From assembly GCA_900541675.1 (NCBI GenBank), contig UQKU01000029.1, positions 1 through 31,856 of the forward strand: a stretch of DNA of 31,856 nucleotides, given 5' to 3'. Shown piece after piece: positions 6,972-14,724 of the stretch. The position numbers were made by a program, and so were the translations under genes. Origin of the DNA: an uncultured Collinsella sp. Lineage in GTDB: Bacteria; Actinomycetota; Coriobacteriia; Coriobacteriales; Coriobacteriaceae. The notes under the pieces are model-generated. The model had not been told where the DNA came from. It was given only the letters and a program-made list of their open reading frames with translations, and did not search any database. The first letter of the stretch is position 1; the number at the start of each line of letters is the position of its first letter.

Positions 6972-8267
6972 ATGCTCGCCTTTTTACAAACCAACACACC
7001 CATCGTGATCTTCAACCAGATTGTCGTCACGCTGCTCACGGTCTGCTTTCTGTACCAGGTGGTCTTCTTTGTCATCGGCGCTCTTCGTGGCGAGGTCGCG
7101 CCTCCCAAGGCCAAAAAACTCCACCGCTATGCCTTCTTAATCGCGGCGCATAACGAGGAGGCTGTGATCGCCAACCTCGTCCGCTCCATCAAGGACCAGG
7201 ATTATCCGTCCGAGCTTATCGAGGTCTTTGTGGTCGCCGACGCCTGCACCGACAACACGGCGCAGCTCGCGCGCGAGGCGGGCGCTGTCGTTTATGAGCG
7301 CAATGACCTTGCCCGCAAGGGCAAGAGCTGGGTCATGGACTTTGGCTTCGACCGCATCCTTAACGAGTATCCCGATACGTTTGAAGGCTACTTTATCTTC
7401 GATGCCGATAACGTCATCGCCCGCGATTACGTCTCCAAGATGAACGATGCCTTTGATCAGGGCTTCCATGTGGTCACGAGCTATCGCAACTCCAAGAACT
7501 TCGGCAGCTCGTGGATCTCGGCGGCTAATGCTACGTGGTATCTGCGAGAGGCGCGCTTTCTCAACAACGCGCGTAATATCTGCAAGACGTCCTGCGCTGT
7601 CTCGGGTTCGGGTTACCTTATCTCGGCGAGCGTGATCGAGGGCATGCACGGTTGGCAGTTCCATACGCTGACCGAGGATATTCAGTTCACCACGTTCTGC
7701 GCCATTCACGGCATTCGCATTGGCTATGCACCGGCGGAGTTCTTTGACGAACAGCCCGTGACGTTTAAGGCTTCCTGGAAGCAGCGTATGCGCTGGACCA
7801 AGGGCTTCTACCAGGTGTTCTTTACGTATGGTAAGCACCTGGTCAAATCGACCTTTCGCTACCATCGCTTTGCCGCCTACGACATGTTTATGACGATCGC
7901 CCCGGGTATGTTGCTATCTCTGATCTCGATGCTCGCCAATGCCACGTTCCTGATTGTGGGCGGTCTTTCGCACGGCTTCCTGGCCACCGAGGTTGAGATG
8001 CAGGCGTGTGCCGCTTCTCTCATTATGACCTTCGCCATGATGTATCAGACGTTCTTTATCCTGGCGCTGCTCACGACCATCTTTGAGTACAAGCACATTC
8101 ACTGCGCGCAAAAGTGGCGTCTGGTGACCAACCTGTTTACCTTCCCGATCTTTATGTTCAGCTATATCCCCATTACGGTGGCAGCACTGTTCTTGAAGGT
8201 CGACTGGGTGCCGACGCAGCACGCCGTGAGCGTTACCCTTGACGAGGTCATGCAAGGCGCCAAATAA
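6972..8267 (+). CDS. Membrane-bound family 2 glycosyltransferase
   Basis: A 431-residue processive-type GT2 protein. One N-terminal membrane segment (about 12-38) precedes the catalytic domain, and three or more segments (about 310-420) follow. Catalytic features are IAAHNEE (58-63), VVADACTDN with Asp90, the DAD nucleotide-sugar/metal motif (144-146), TED (234-236) and QRMRW (271-275), a version of the (Q/R)xxRW motif of polymerising enzymes such as cellulose and poly-N-acetylglucosamine synthases. The enzyme probably transfers sugars at the inner face of the membrane for a cell-surface or exported polysaccharide. The ATG at 6972 follows GGGAG at five bases; an upstream TTG at 6957 is in frame but poorer. 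No accessory polysaccharide gene adjoins, so donor and product are unknown. Confidence 0.82.
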   Translation: MLAFLQTNTPIVIFNQIVVTLLTVCFLYQVVFFVIGALRGEVAPPKAKKLHRYAFLIAAHNEEAVIANLVRSIKDQDYPSELIEVFVVADACTDNTAQLAREAGAVVYERNDLARKGKSWVMDFGFDRILNEYPDTFEGYFIFDADNVIARDYVSKMNDAFDQGFHVVTSYRNSKNFGSSWISAANATWYLREARFLNNARNICKTSCAVSGSGYLISASVIEGMHGWQFHTLTEDIQFTTFCAIHGIRIGYAPAEFFDEQPVTFKASWKQRMRWTKGFYQVFFTYGKHLVKSTFRYHRFAAYDMFMTIAPGMLLSLISMLANATFLIVGGLSHGFLATEVEMQACAASLIMTFAMMYQTFFILALLTTIFEYKHIHCAQKWRLVTNLFTFPIFMFSYIPITVAALFLKVDWVPTQHAVSVTLDEVMQGAK

Positions 8268-8275
8268 CCACGATC

Positions 8276-8317
8276 AAAACCACCACAAAGGGGACAGGCA
8301 CCTTTGTGGTGGTTTTT
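8276..8317 (+). terminator. Intrinsic terminator; second copy of the GGGACAGGCACC hairpin repeat
   Basis: Arms 8276-8291 and 8301-8316 form a perfect 16-bp stem with loop GGACAGGCA, and the stem ends in a T-run. It closes the glycosyltransferase transcript eight bases after the stop codon. The same 42-base element, one base different and inverted, terminates the dehydrogenase gene at 587-631. Confidence 0.75.
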
Positions 8318-8348
8318 GCGTTTGAGCTGCTGCCCAAGGAGGTGTTAG

Positions 8349-8771
8349 ATGGTCTATATTCCGTTTTGGATTTGCATCTTTGCCGGCGCGGCGATTGATG
8401 CCCGTGAGCGACGGTTTCCCAATCAGCTTGCCGGCGCGTGTGCGGTGGCGGCGTTTGCAGGCGTTTGGCTCGACAAGGGCGTTAACACGGCGCTTGACCA
8501 TGCCGGTCTTGCTGCCATCGCCTACCTTGCCCTTATGCTTACTGAGTCGCTCTGGCGTCGTGTTCGCCACGCTCCCGGCATTGGTATGGGGGACGCCAAG
8601 GCGCTCTTTGCCCTTTGTACCTTCGATCCCTTGGGTGGTATCGTCGCGTTTGCGGCTGCGCTCCTGGCCCTTGCCGCCGCCTGTCTCATCGCAAAATCGC
8701 GCTCCCTGCCATTGCTGCCGTTTTTGGTGCCGATATTTGCCATAATCGAGGTTGTGGGTAGTACGCTGTAA
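8349..8771 (+). CDS. Minimal A24-family prepilin peptidase
   Basis: A 140-residue, almost wholly hydrophobic protein with about four membrane segments. Its two aspartates lie in the contexts expected for type IV prepilin peptidases: Asp17 in AAIDARERRFPN and Asp82 in GIGMGDAKAL (the GxGD motif). It lacks the N-terminal methyltransferase half of classical PilD, like the short archaeal and TadV/CpaA-type enzymes. A strong AAGGAGG precedes the ATG. No prepilin, secretion ATPase or tad gene is visible in the window, so its substrate must be encoded elsewhere. It ends 31 bases before the HD hydrolase gene, which it may share a transcript with. Confidence 0.8.
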   Translation: MVYIPFWICIFAGAAIDARERRFPNQLAGACAVAAFAGVWLDKGVNTALDHAGLAAIAYLALMLTESLWRRVRHAPGIGMGDAKALFALCTFDPLGGIVAFAAALLALAAACLIAKSRSLPLLPFLVPIFAIIEVVGSTL

Positions 8772-8802
8772 CCGTTTGCGCGCCCTTTTTAAGGAGCATG
8801 CC

Positions 8803-10050
8803 ATGGCAACCAATCAACAGACAGCCGCCATTAAGGCGCGTATGGATCGCATTCCCGCGGCGTTGTCGCCCGAGTTGGTCGGGCGTATCGCCGCCGACCG
8901 CGGCTCAGGTGTCGTTAATCCCTATCGATGTGGTGACGACCAGGTCATTCGACGCTTCGATCGAGCCGCAGATGTGGGCACGCTCATGCGTCCGGCATTT
9001 ATGCGCGATACCGAAAAGATTTTGCATCTGCCCGCATACACCCGTTATGCAGGCAAAACGCAGGTCTTTAGTTTTCGCAGCAACGACGACCTGTCACGTC
9101 GCGGCCTGCACGTGCAGCTTGTTTCGCGCATCGCGCGCGATATCGGACGTGCCCTGGGGCTCAACTGCGATCTGATCGAGGCGATTGGCTTAGGCCACGA
9201 CTTGGGCCACACGCCCTTTGGCCATGCCGGTGAGCGATTCCTCAACGATATCTATCACGAGCGCACGGGTCGTTATTTTTTCCATAACGTGCAGTCGGTC
9301 CGCGTGCTCGACGCGCTGTACGGCCGCAACGTGTCGCTCCAGACGCTCGACGGCGTGCTATGCCACAACGGTGAGTACGAACAGCGTGTGTTTGAGCTTT
9401 CGGACATGAGCTCCTTTGACCAGTTCGACCTTACGGTTGAGGATTGCATTGCCACAGGTTACAGCGCAATTGAGCACCTGCGCCCCATGACGCTCGAGGG
9501 CTGCGTGGTTCGCATCTCGGATATCCTTGCCTACGTGGGGCGCGATCGCCAAGACGCCATTTCGGCGGGTCTGCTGTCACCCGACGCCTTTGACGATGAC
9601 CTGGGCGGGGCATACAACAGCTGGATCCTTACGCATGCCTCCATCGATATCGTCGAGCACAGCTATGGTAAGCCACGCATCGAGATGAGCGAGGACCTGT
9701 TTGAGGAGATCCGCCGAGCCAAGCGCGAGAACTACGAGAAGATCTATAGCAAGGGCGGCATTGAAGGCGACTCCGAAGCGGAGCTGCGCGAGGCCTTCGA
9801 AAAGCTCTACGACCGTTGCCTGCAGGATATAAACGAAGGCGACGAGTCTTCGTATATCTTTAAGCACCACATTTCTCGCATTGAGCGGCAGCTTTTCTAC
9901 TACGATCGCACCTATGCCTGGCAGGACGACAAGGATCAAGCGGTGGTGGATTACATCGCGAGCATGACGGACGGCTATTTCTGCGAGCTTACGAGCAAGC
10001 TGTTCCCGGGATTGAAGTTTCCGCACCGTACCTATATTAACGAACGGTAG
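8803..10050 (+). CDS. dgt: dGTPase-like HD-domain triphosphohydrolase
   Basis: A 415-residue protein of the deoxyguanosinetriphosphate triphosphohydrolase family, which cleaves dNTPs to nucleoside and triphosphate. It shows RDTEKILHLPAYTRYAGKTQVF (about 68-89), His103 in LHVQLVSRIARDI and the HD core GLGHDLGHTPFGHAGE with His132-Asp133, His136 and His141. A later SDILAYVGRDRQDA segment aligns with the family's 'DIAYxxHD' region, but with Arg-Asp where His-Asp is common. That may mark a subfamily rather than loss of function. The ATG at 8803 follows AAGGAG at six bases; in-frame starts further upstream overlap the prepilin peptidase gene and lack a better site. Confidence 0.83.
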   Translation: MATNQQTAAIKARMDRIPAALSPELVGRIAADRGSGVVNPYRCGDDQVIRRFDRAADVGTLMRPAFMRDTEKILHLPAYTRYAGKTQVFSFRSNDDLSRRGLHVQLVSRIARDIGRALGLNCDLIEAIGLGHDLGHTPFGHAGERFLNDIYHERTGRYFFHNVQSVRVLDALYGRNVSLQTLDGVLCHNGEYEQRVFELSDMSSFDQFDLTVEDCIATGYSAIEHLRPMTLEGCVVRISDILAYVGRDRQDAISAGLLSPDAFDDDLGGAYNSWILTHASIDIVEHSYGKPRIEMSEDLFEEIRRAKRENYEKIYSKGGIEGDSEAELREAFEKLYDRCLQDINEGDESSYIFKHHISRIERQLFYYDRTYAWQDDKDQAVVDYIASMTDGYFCELTSKLFPGLKFPHRTYINER

Positions 10051-10065
10051 TTCGTATTTATTCGG

Positions 10066-10071
10066 TATACT
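10066..10071 (+). promoter_or_regulatory. Possible -10 box for rarA
   Basis: TATACT lies about 35-45 bases before the likely rarA start, in the only AT-rich patch between the two genes. No good -35 box is visible at standard spacing. Confidence 0.3.
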
Positions 10072-10110
10072 GTTGGTGGAAAACGTTTTTGATTGACGCA
10101 CGGGATGGCT

Positions 10111-11460
10111 ATGGACGACCTTTTTTCTGCTTCGACGCGCGAGCGTTCCTTTCAGAATGCGCCGCTTGCGGTGCGCATGCGGCCCAATTCGCTCGACGAG
10201 TATGTGGGCCAGCAAAAGGCCGTCGGTAAGGGTTCGTGGTTGCGTGCCGCGATTGAGCACGACGTGCTGTCGAGTGTGATTTTGTATGGGCCGGCCGGTA
10301 CGGGCAAGACGACGCTGGCACATATTATCGCCAACCATACTAAGAGCGAGTTTGTCGAGGTCAGCGCTGTGACGGGCACCGTAAAGGATCTTCGTCGCGT
10401 GATCGACGAGGCTAAGACGCGCCTGAATACGTACGACCGCCGCACCATTCTTTTTATCGATGAGATTCATCGCTTTTCCAAGTCGCAGCAGGATGCCCTG
10501 CTGCATGCAGTTGAGAACCGTACCGTCATTATGATTGGCGCCACGACGGAGAATCCGTACTTCGAGGTCAACTCGGCATTGCTCTCGCGCGGTCGCGTGG
10601 TGGAACTTGAGCATCTTAAAGACGAGGATATCGCCACGCTTATTGAGCGTGCGCTCGAGGCGCCGCAGGGTTTGAACGGTAAGTTCTCGGCCGATGAGGA
10701 TACGGTTAAGACCATTTGCACACTGGCAGCGGGTGACGCTCGATCGGCGCTCACGACGCTTGAGCTTGCGAGCGAGATTGCCGTCACGCGCCCCGATACC
10801 GAGGGAACGCCCGCGCCGGCGGCGGGGGAGCGCTATCCCATCACTGTTGACGACGTGAAGATTGCCAATCCGCGCCGTGGCTTTTCGTACGACAAAAACG
10901 GTGACATGCACTACGACATCATCAGTGCGTTTATTAAGTCTATGCGCGGTAGCGACCCCGATGCCACGATTTATTGGCTCGCGCGCATGATTGACGCGGG
11001 GGAGGATCCTAAGTTTATCGCTCGTCGTATTATGATTCAGGCTTCTGAGGATGTTGGCAACGCCGACCCACAGGCGCTTTTGGTGGCACATGCCGCGTTT
11101 AAGTCTGCCGAGGTCATTGGCTATCCCGAGTGCCGTATTAATCTGGCTCAGGCTGCTCTCTATGTGTGCTTGGCGCCTAAATCGAACGCGTGCGAGGCTT
11201 CGATCGATGCGGCGTTGGCCGATATTCATTCAAGTGGGCTCCGCGAGGTGCCGAGTTATCTGCGCGATCGTCATCGCCCGGGCAGCGACGAATACGGTGT
11301 GTATAAGTATCCGCATGATTATCCCGAAGGCTGGGTCGATCAGCGTTATTTGCCCGAGGGGCTGGAGCGCGGTGCGTTTTGGCAGCCTGCGGGCCGTGGC
11401 TGGGAAGAGTGGCGCGTAGAGCAAAGCGAGCGCGACCGTAGCGGCAGAGCGCCCAAGTAG
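10111..11460 (+). CDS. rarA: Replication-associated recombination ATPase RarA (MgsA)
   Basis: A 449-residue AAA+ ATPase related to clamp loaders, acting at stalled replication forks. Walker A is GPAGTGKT at 60-67, Walker B ILFIDE at 113-118, sensor 1 GATTENP at 143-149, with LLSR (Arg160) after it. The C-terminal tetramerisation region contains KSMRGSDPDATIYWLARM and ASEDVGNADP, characteristic of this family. MDDLFSAS resembles the usual RarA start, and ACGGG lies six bases before the ATG at 10111; in-frame alternatives are ATG 10105 and TTG 10093. Length and motifs are normal. Confidence 0.93.
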   Translation: MDDLFSASTRERSFQNAPLAVRMRPNSLDEYVGQQKAVGKGSWLRAAIEHDVLSSVILYGPAGTGKTTLAHIIANHTKSEFVEVSAVTGTVKDLRRVIDEAKTRLNTYDRRTILFIDEIHRFSKSQQDALLHAVENRTVIMIGATTENPYFEVNSALLSRGRVVELEHLKDEDIATLIERALEAPQGLNGKFSADEDTVKTICTLAAGDARSALTTLELASEIAVTRPDTEGTPAPAAGERYPITVDDVKIANPRRGFSYDKNGDMHYDIISAFIKSMRGSDPDATIYWLARMIDAGEDPKFIARRIMIQASEDVGNADPQALLVAHAAFKSAEVIGYPECRINLAQAALYVCLAPKSNACEASIDAALADIHSSGLREVPSYLRDRHRPGSDEYGVYKYPHDYPEGWVDQRYLPEGLERGAFWQPAGRGWEEWRVEQSERDRSGRAPK

Positions 11461-11555
11461 GTCCTTGGGACCTCGCACATTCCCTTTGGGTATCTTTCCC
11501 CTTCTTTGGGGTACCATGAACAGCGTCTGTATTTCGATTCCTTCGGGAGGCTTGT
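11459..11555 (+). promoter_or_regulatory. Control region of the DUF948/anti-sigma/sigma module
   Basis: This 95-base gap starts with the palindrome AGGTCC-TTG-GGACCT (11459-11473), which overlaps the rarA stop codon. It contains GGGTAT (11488-11493) and GGGTAC (11509-11514). GGGTA(T/A) is the -10 form recognised by SigB/SigF-type sigma factors, one of which is encoded downstream, but no matching GTTT -35 box is evident. The region ends in GGGAGG, the ribosome site of the next gene. Autoregulation is an inference only. Confidence 0.3.
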
Positions 11556-12146
11556 ATGAGTCCCATTCAAATCGCCCTGCTGCTGCTCGCCGTTGCCGGT
11601 GTGTGGGCTGTTATCGAGCTCGCGCTCACGCTGCGAAAGACCCGCACCGTCGTTGATTCGCTCGATAAGACCGTGAGCGACCTTAACAACACCATCGCCG
11701 AGGCTCAGCCCGTGGTAGCAAAGCTCGATGGCGCTGTCGATGAGCTCACCCCCGCGTTGGCTCAGGTTGAGCCGCTCCTCAAGTCGAGCAAGACCGCCGT
11801 CGACGCCCTTACCTCCAATCTCGTAGAGGTCGAAGCTGTGGTTCGCGACATTTCCGAGGTTACGGGCAGCGTGGCCGAGGCCAGCAATGCCGTATCGAGC
11901 GTGACTGATTCTGCTGCTGGTGCCGTGCAGAAACTCTTTAACAAGGTGAAGGCTCCCGCGGCCGACGCCGAGCGCACGCTTTCCGCTGCCGCCGAAGCCG
12001 AGCAGCCGACCGAGCGTGTCCTGATTGACGAAGCCGGGGACGATGCCGCTGCTGGTGACGATGATGCACAGAAGCCTGCTGCTAAAGCAGCCCAGTATTA
12101 CACCTACACGCCCGCCGAGACCTCCGAGGAGTCCTGCGATGAGTAG
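11556..12146 (+). CDS. Membrane-anchored DUF948-like protein
   Basis: A 196-residue protein with one N-terminal membrane segment (about 5-25) and a long helical region (about 28-130) of heptad-like Val, Leu and Ala spacing, typical of DUF948 proteins. The tail (about 135-196) is acidic and Ala-rich and ends in SCDE. No enzymatic motif is visible; the family is usually described as structural or of unknown function. GGGAGG stands five bases before the ATG. The last eight bases overlap the anti-sigma-like gene, so the two should be translationally coupled. That links this membrane protein to the sigma-factor switch behind it. Confidence 0.72.
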   Translation: MSPIQIALLLLAVAGVWAVIELALTLRKTRTVVDSLDKTVSDLNNTIAEAQPVVAKLDGAVDELTPALAQVEPLLKSSKTAVDALTSNLVEVEAVVRDISEVTGSVAEASNAVSSVTDSAAGAVQKLFNKVKAPAADAERTLSAAAEAEQPTERVLIDEAGDDAAAGDDDAQKPAAKAAQYYTYTPAETSEESCDE

Positions 12147-12516
12147 CGAAGCAACTTGCCCCATCACGCTGACTGTTGCCGGGGATCCGCGTCTGGCACG
12201 CCTCGTACGTATGACGGCCGCCAACGTTGGTGCGCTGTGCTCCATGTCCGTCGATCGCATCGAGGACATTCGTATGGCTGCCGAGGAAGCCTTTATCTTT
12301 GGCTGCACGGCCGTTGATTCCGATGACATTTCGATCAAATTCGACGTCGACGAATCGCATGTGGGCATGACCTTTACCTTTGGCGATCAGGCGACTGTCG
12401 ATGAGGATGACCAGGCTGCCGTGTATGCCGAGCTCATTCTGGCGAGCGTGTGCGATTCCTACGAAAAGACTGCGGCGCCCCTGACGCTTTCCCTCGACCT
12501 CAAGGCGGATATCTAA
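12139..12516 (+). CDS. Degenerate RsbW-type anti-sigma factor (HATPase-like)
   Basis: A 125-residue protein resembling the GHKL-fold anti-sigma kinases RsbW/SpoIIAB, encoded directly before a SigB/F-type sigma factor, the usual place for its antagonist. The segment VDRIEDIRMAAEEAFIFGCT (38-57) aligns with the N-box helix of RsbW, but the magnesium-binding Asn four residues after the Glu is Phe54. A clear DxGxG G1 box is also missing; the region around FGDQATVDEDD is acidic instead. It may bind sigma without phosphorylating a partner. GAGGAG lies seven bases before the ATG. The gene overlaps the DUF948 gene by eight bases and ends one base before the sigma gene. Confidence 0.72.
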   Translation: MSSEATCPITLTVAGDPRLARLVRMTAANVGALCSMSVDRIEDIRMAAEEAFIFGCTAVDSDDISIKFDVDESHVGMTFTFGDQATVDEDDQAAVYAELILASVCDSYEKTAAPLTLSLDLKADI

Positions 12517-12517
12517 T

Positions 12518-13309
12518 ATGACCGAACGTTCCCGGAGCGGTAAGACCGCTTGGGACAAGGAGAAAACCCGCGAGCTGTTTCGTCGCTACAAAGAGACCGG
12601 TGATCCGGACGCACGTGAGCAGCTCGTCATGTCCCATATGAACCTGGTAAGGTTTCTTGCCAACAAATTTAAGAACCGCGGCGAGCCGCTCGACGACCTC
12701 ATGCAGGTCGGCTATCTGGGTTTGCTCAAGGCTATCGACCGCTTTGATCCCGAGCGCGGACTCGAGTTCACGACGTTTGCCACGCCTACCATCCTGGGCG
12801 AGATTAAGCGTCACTTCCGTGATAAGGGCTGGAGCGTGCGCGTGCCGCGCCGTTTGCAGGAGCTTTCTGCCAAGGTTAACCAAGCTACCGACAAGCTCAC
12901 TAACGAGCTGCAGCGCTCGCCTAAGGTTGAAGAAATCGCTGAGTACCTGGGTGTGACCGTCGACGAGGTGCTGGAGGCCATGGAATCGTCTTCGGCCTAT
13001 ACCTCGGTGCCCATCGAGGCTCCTGGCGCGTCCGATTCCGATGATGCCCCCTCGATTCTCGACCGCTATGCCGATGGCGACAACGAGCTCGATTTTACCG
13101 ATGACCGCCTGGTGATCGAGGAAGCCATCCGCGATTTCTCGCCGCGTGAGCGTGAGGTTATCGAGCTGCGCTTTGTGAAGGGCATGACCCAGATCGAGAT
13201 CGCTAAGAAGTTGGGTATCTCGCAGGTGCAGGTTTCGCGCCTGCTGCGCCGTACCCTTAAGAAGATACAGGACAAGATCGACCCCGACGGAGTGATGGTT
13301 CGTTCATGA
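12518..13309 (+). CDS. RNA polymerase sigma factor, SigB/SigF/SigG type
   Basis: A 263-residue group 3 sigma-70 factor. Region 2 covers about 35-110, including DDLMQVGYLGLLKAIDRFD and TFATPTILGEIKRHFRDKGW. The following VPRRLQEL is characteristic of the SigB/F/G branch. Region 3 spans about 120-165, and region 4 ends in a helix-turn-helix (MTQIEIAKKLGISQVQVSRLL, about 225-245). It should direct a stress or envelope regulon when released from the adjacent anti-sigma protein. It starts one base after the anti-sigma stop codon, with AAGGCGG about ten bases upstream, and its TGA overlaps the permease ATG by four bases. Whether it corresponds to sigma B or F of other phyla cannot be decided here. 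Confidence 0.9.
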   Translation: MTERSRSGKTAWDKEKTRELFRRYKETGDPDAREQLVMSHMNLVRFLANKFKNRGEPLDDLMQVGYLGLLKAIDRFDPERGLEFTTFATPTILGEIKRHFRDKGWSVRVPRRLQELSAKVNQATDKLTNELQRSPKVEEIAEYLGVTVDEVLEAMESSSAYTSVPIEAPGASDSDDAPSILDRYADGDNELDFTDDRLVIEEAIRDFSPREREVIELRFVKGMTQIEIAKKLGISQVQVSRLLRRTLKKIQDKIDPDGVMVRS

Positions 13310-14718
13310 TTGAGCACCCCCAACAAACCGACCGCACGCTGCGCGATACTCGTATTCTGACGCTTCGCATTTGGGCTGTCGTCGGCTGCATTGTCATCGC
13401 CGCCGTCATCTTTAACCTTATGGGTATCTTGGCGCCGGTTATCGAGTTTCTCGCTGTCGGTTCCATCATCGCTTTTGTGATGTCGCCGATCACTAACTGG
13501 CTCGAGCATCACGGCGTCGGTCGTGGCATCGGTTCGCTCATCGCGCTGATCGTGGTTGTGGCAGTGCTCGTCGGCGTCGTCTGCATCCTGTCCCCTATTT
13601 TGCTCGGTCAGATTATGGAAGTCCTGAGCCGTCTGCCTGAGCAGCTTCGCGTTGCGGGCGGTGATCTCAACGAGATGATTTCGCACGCTAAGACGCTCAA
13701 CAACACGCCGCTCAAGGAGTACTTGGACGATAATCTGTCCTCGCTGGTTACTGTGGCGTCCAAGTACGTATCGCAAATCGCCGCTGAGCTCGGTCGCGGC
13801 GTGTTCCCGCTGATCACCAACACGGCCTCGCAGCTGTTCGTAATCTTCCTGGGTTTGGTGCTTGCGTACTGGCTTGCCTGCGATTATCCCCGTATGCACC
13901 ACGAGGTCTGTACCATCATCGGACAGGAAAAAGAGACCTCGTACCGCTTTATGGTCGCGATTCTTTCGCGCTCGGTCGGCGGTTATATGCGCGGCATGGT
14001 CGTGACGTCCATCTGCGGTGGCATCCTCGCCTTTATCGGCTTTACGCTCATTGGCCATCCCTACGCGGCACTCATGGCCATCTTTACCGGCATCATGCAC
14101 TTGGTCCCGGTTGTCGGTCCCTGGGTAAGCGCGGCGATCGCCACGGTGCTCGGCTTTATGTTCAGCCCCATGCTGGCGTTGTGGACGCTCGTTGTGACCA
14201 TGGTGGCTCAAAACGTCACCGATAACGTCATTTCCCCCAAGGTCATGCAGAGTTCGGTGCAGGTGCATCCCATCATGAGCCTGACGGCCCTCGTTATTGG
14301 TTCGGCACTTATGGGTCCCATCGGCATGGTCATCGCCATTCCGCTGTGCGCGGCCCTCAAGGGCATTTTCGTCTACTACTTTGAGAACGAGACCGGTCGC
14401 CAGCTCGTGGCATACGACGGCGCTGTATTTAAGGGCACGCCATATCGCGATGCCGAGGGCAACCCGGTCGCCGCCTACGATGCGCTTGGAGACGATACGT
14501 TCATTTACGAGTCCGAGCTCATCGGCAACGAGACCGCGCCCGAGGCCCAGGCGATGCCCAAGCCCGAGCTCGAGAATCCCTGGATCAAGCTCTCGGGCCT
14601 GCAGCCCGATGCGACGAGCTTTTTCAAGAATCCCTTCGCCAAGGACGATGACTCCAACTCGGACGACGATACCAAAACCGGCATCGACGGCTCCATGGAC
14701 GATTCGGATTCCAAATAG
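13306..14718 (+). CDS. AI-2E/PerM-family membrane permease
   Basis: A 470-residue integral membrane protein with about eight membrane segments. Family landmarks are FAVGSIIAFVMSPITNW-like sequence near the N-terminus, a soluble stretch at about 100-170, the GIMHLVPVVGPW loop and the DNVISPKVMQSSVQVHPIMSL motif (about 305-325). Members are annotated as AI-2 exporters or, in some cases, ion antiporters; the substrate here is unknown. A soluble tail of about 110 residues ends in a low-complexity Asp/Ser/Lys run, longer than in typical members. ATGA overlap with the sigma gene places it in the same operon. It ends six bases before a convergent small gene. Confidence 0.85.
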   Translation: MIEHPQQTDRTLRDTRILTLRIWAVVGCIVIAAVIFNLMGILAPVIEFLAVGSIIAFVMSPITNWLEHHGVGRGIGSLIALIVVVAVLVGVVCILSPILLGQIMEVLSRLPEQLRVAGGDLNEMISHAKTLNNTPLKEYLDDNLSSLVTVASKYVSQIAAELGRGVFPLITNTASQLFVIFLGLVLAYWLACDYPRMHHEVCTIIGQEKETSYRFMVAILSRSVGGYMRGMVVTSICGGILAFIGFTLIGHPYAALMAIFTGIMHLVPVVGPWVSAAIATVLGFMFSPMLALWTLVVTMVAQNVTDNVISPKVMQSSVQVHPIMSLTALVIGSALMGPIGMVIAIPLCAALKGIFVYYFENETGRQLVAYDGAVFKGTPYRDAEGNPVAAYDALGDDTFIYESELIGNETAPEAQAMPKPELENPWIKLSGLQPDATSFFKNPFAKDDDSNSDDDTKTGIDGSMDDSDSK

Positions 14719-14724
14719 GCACCG

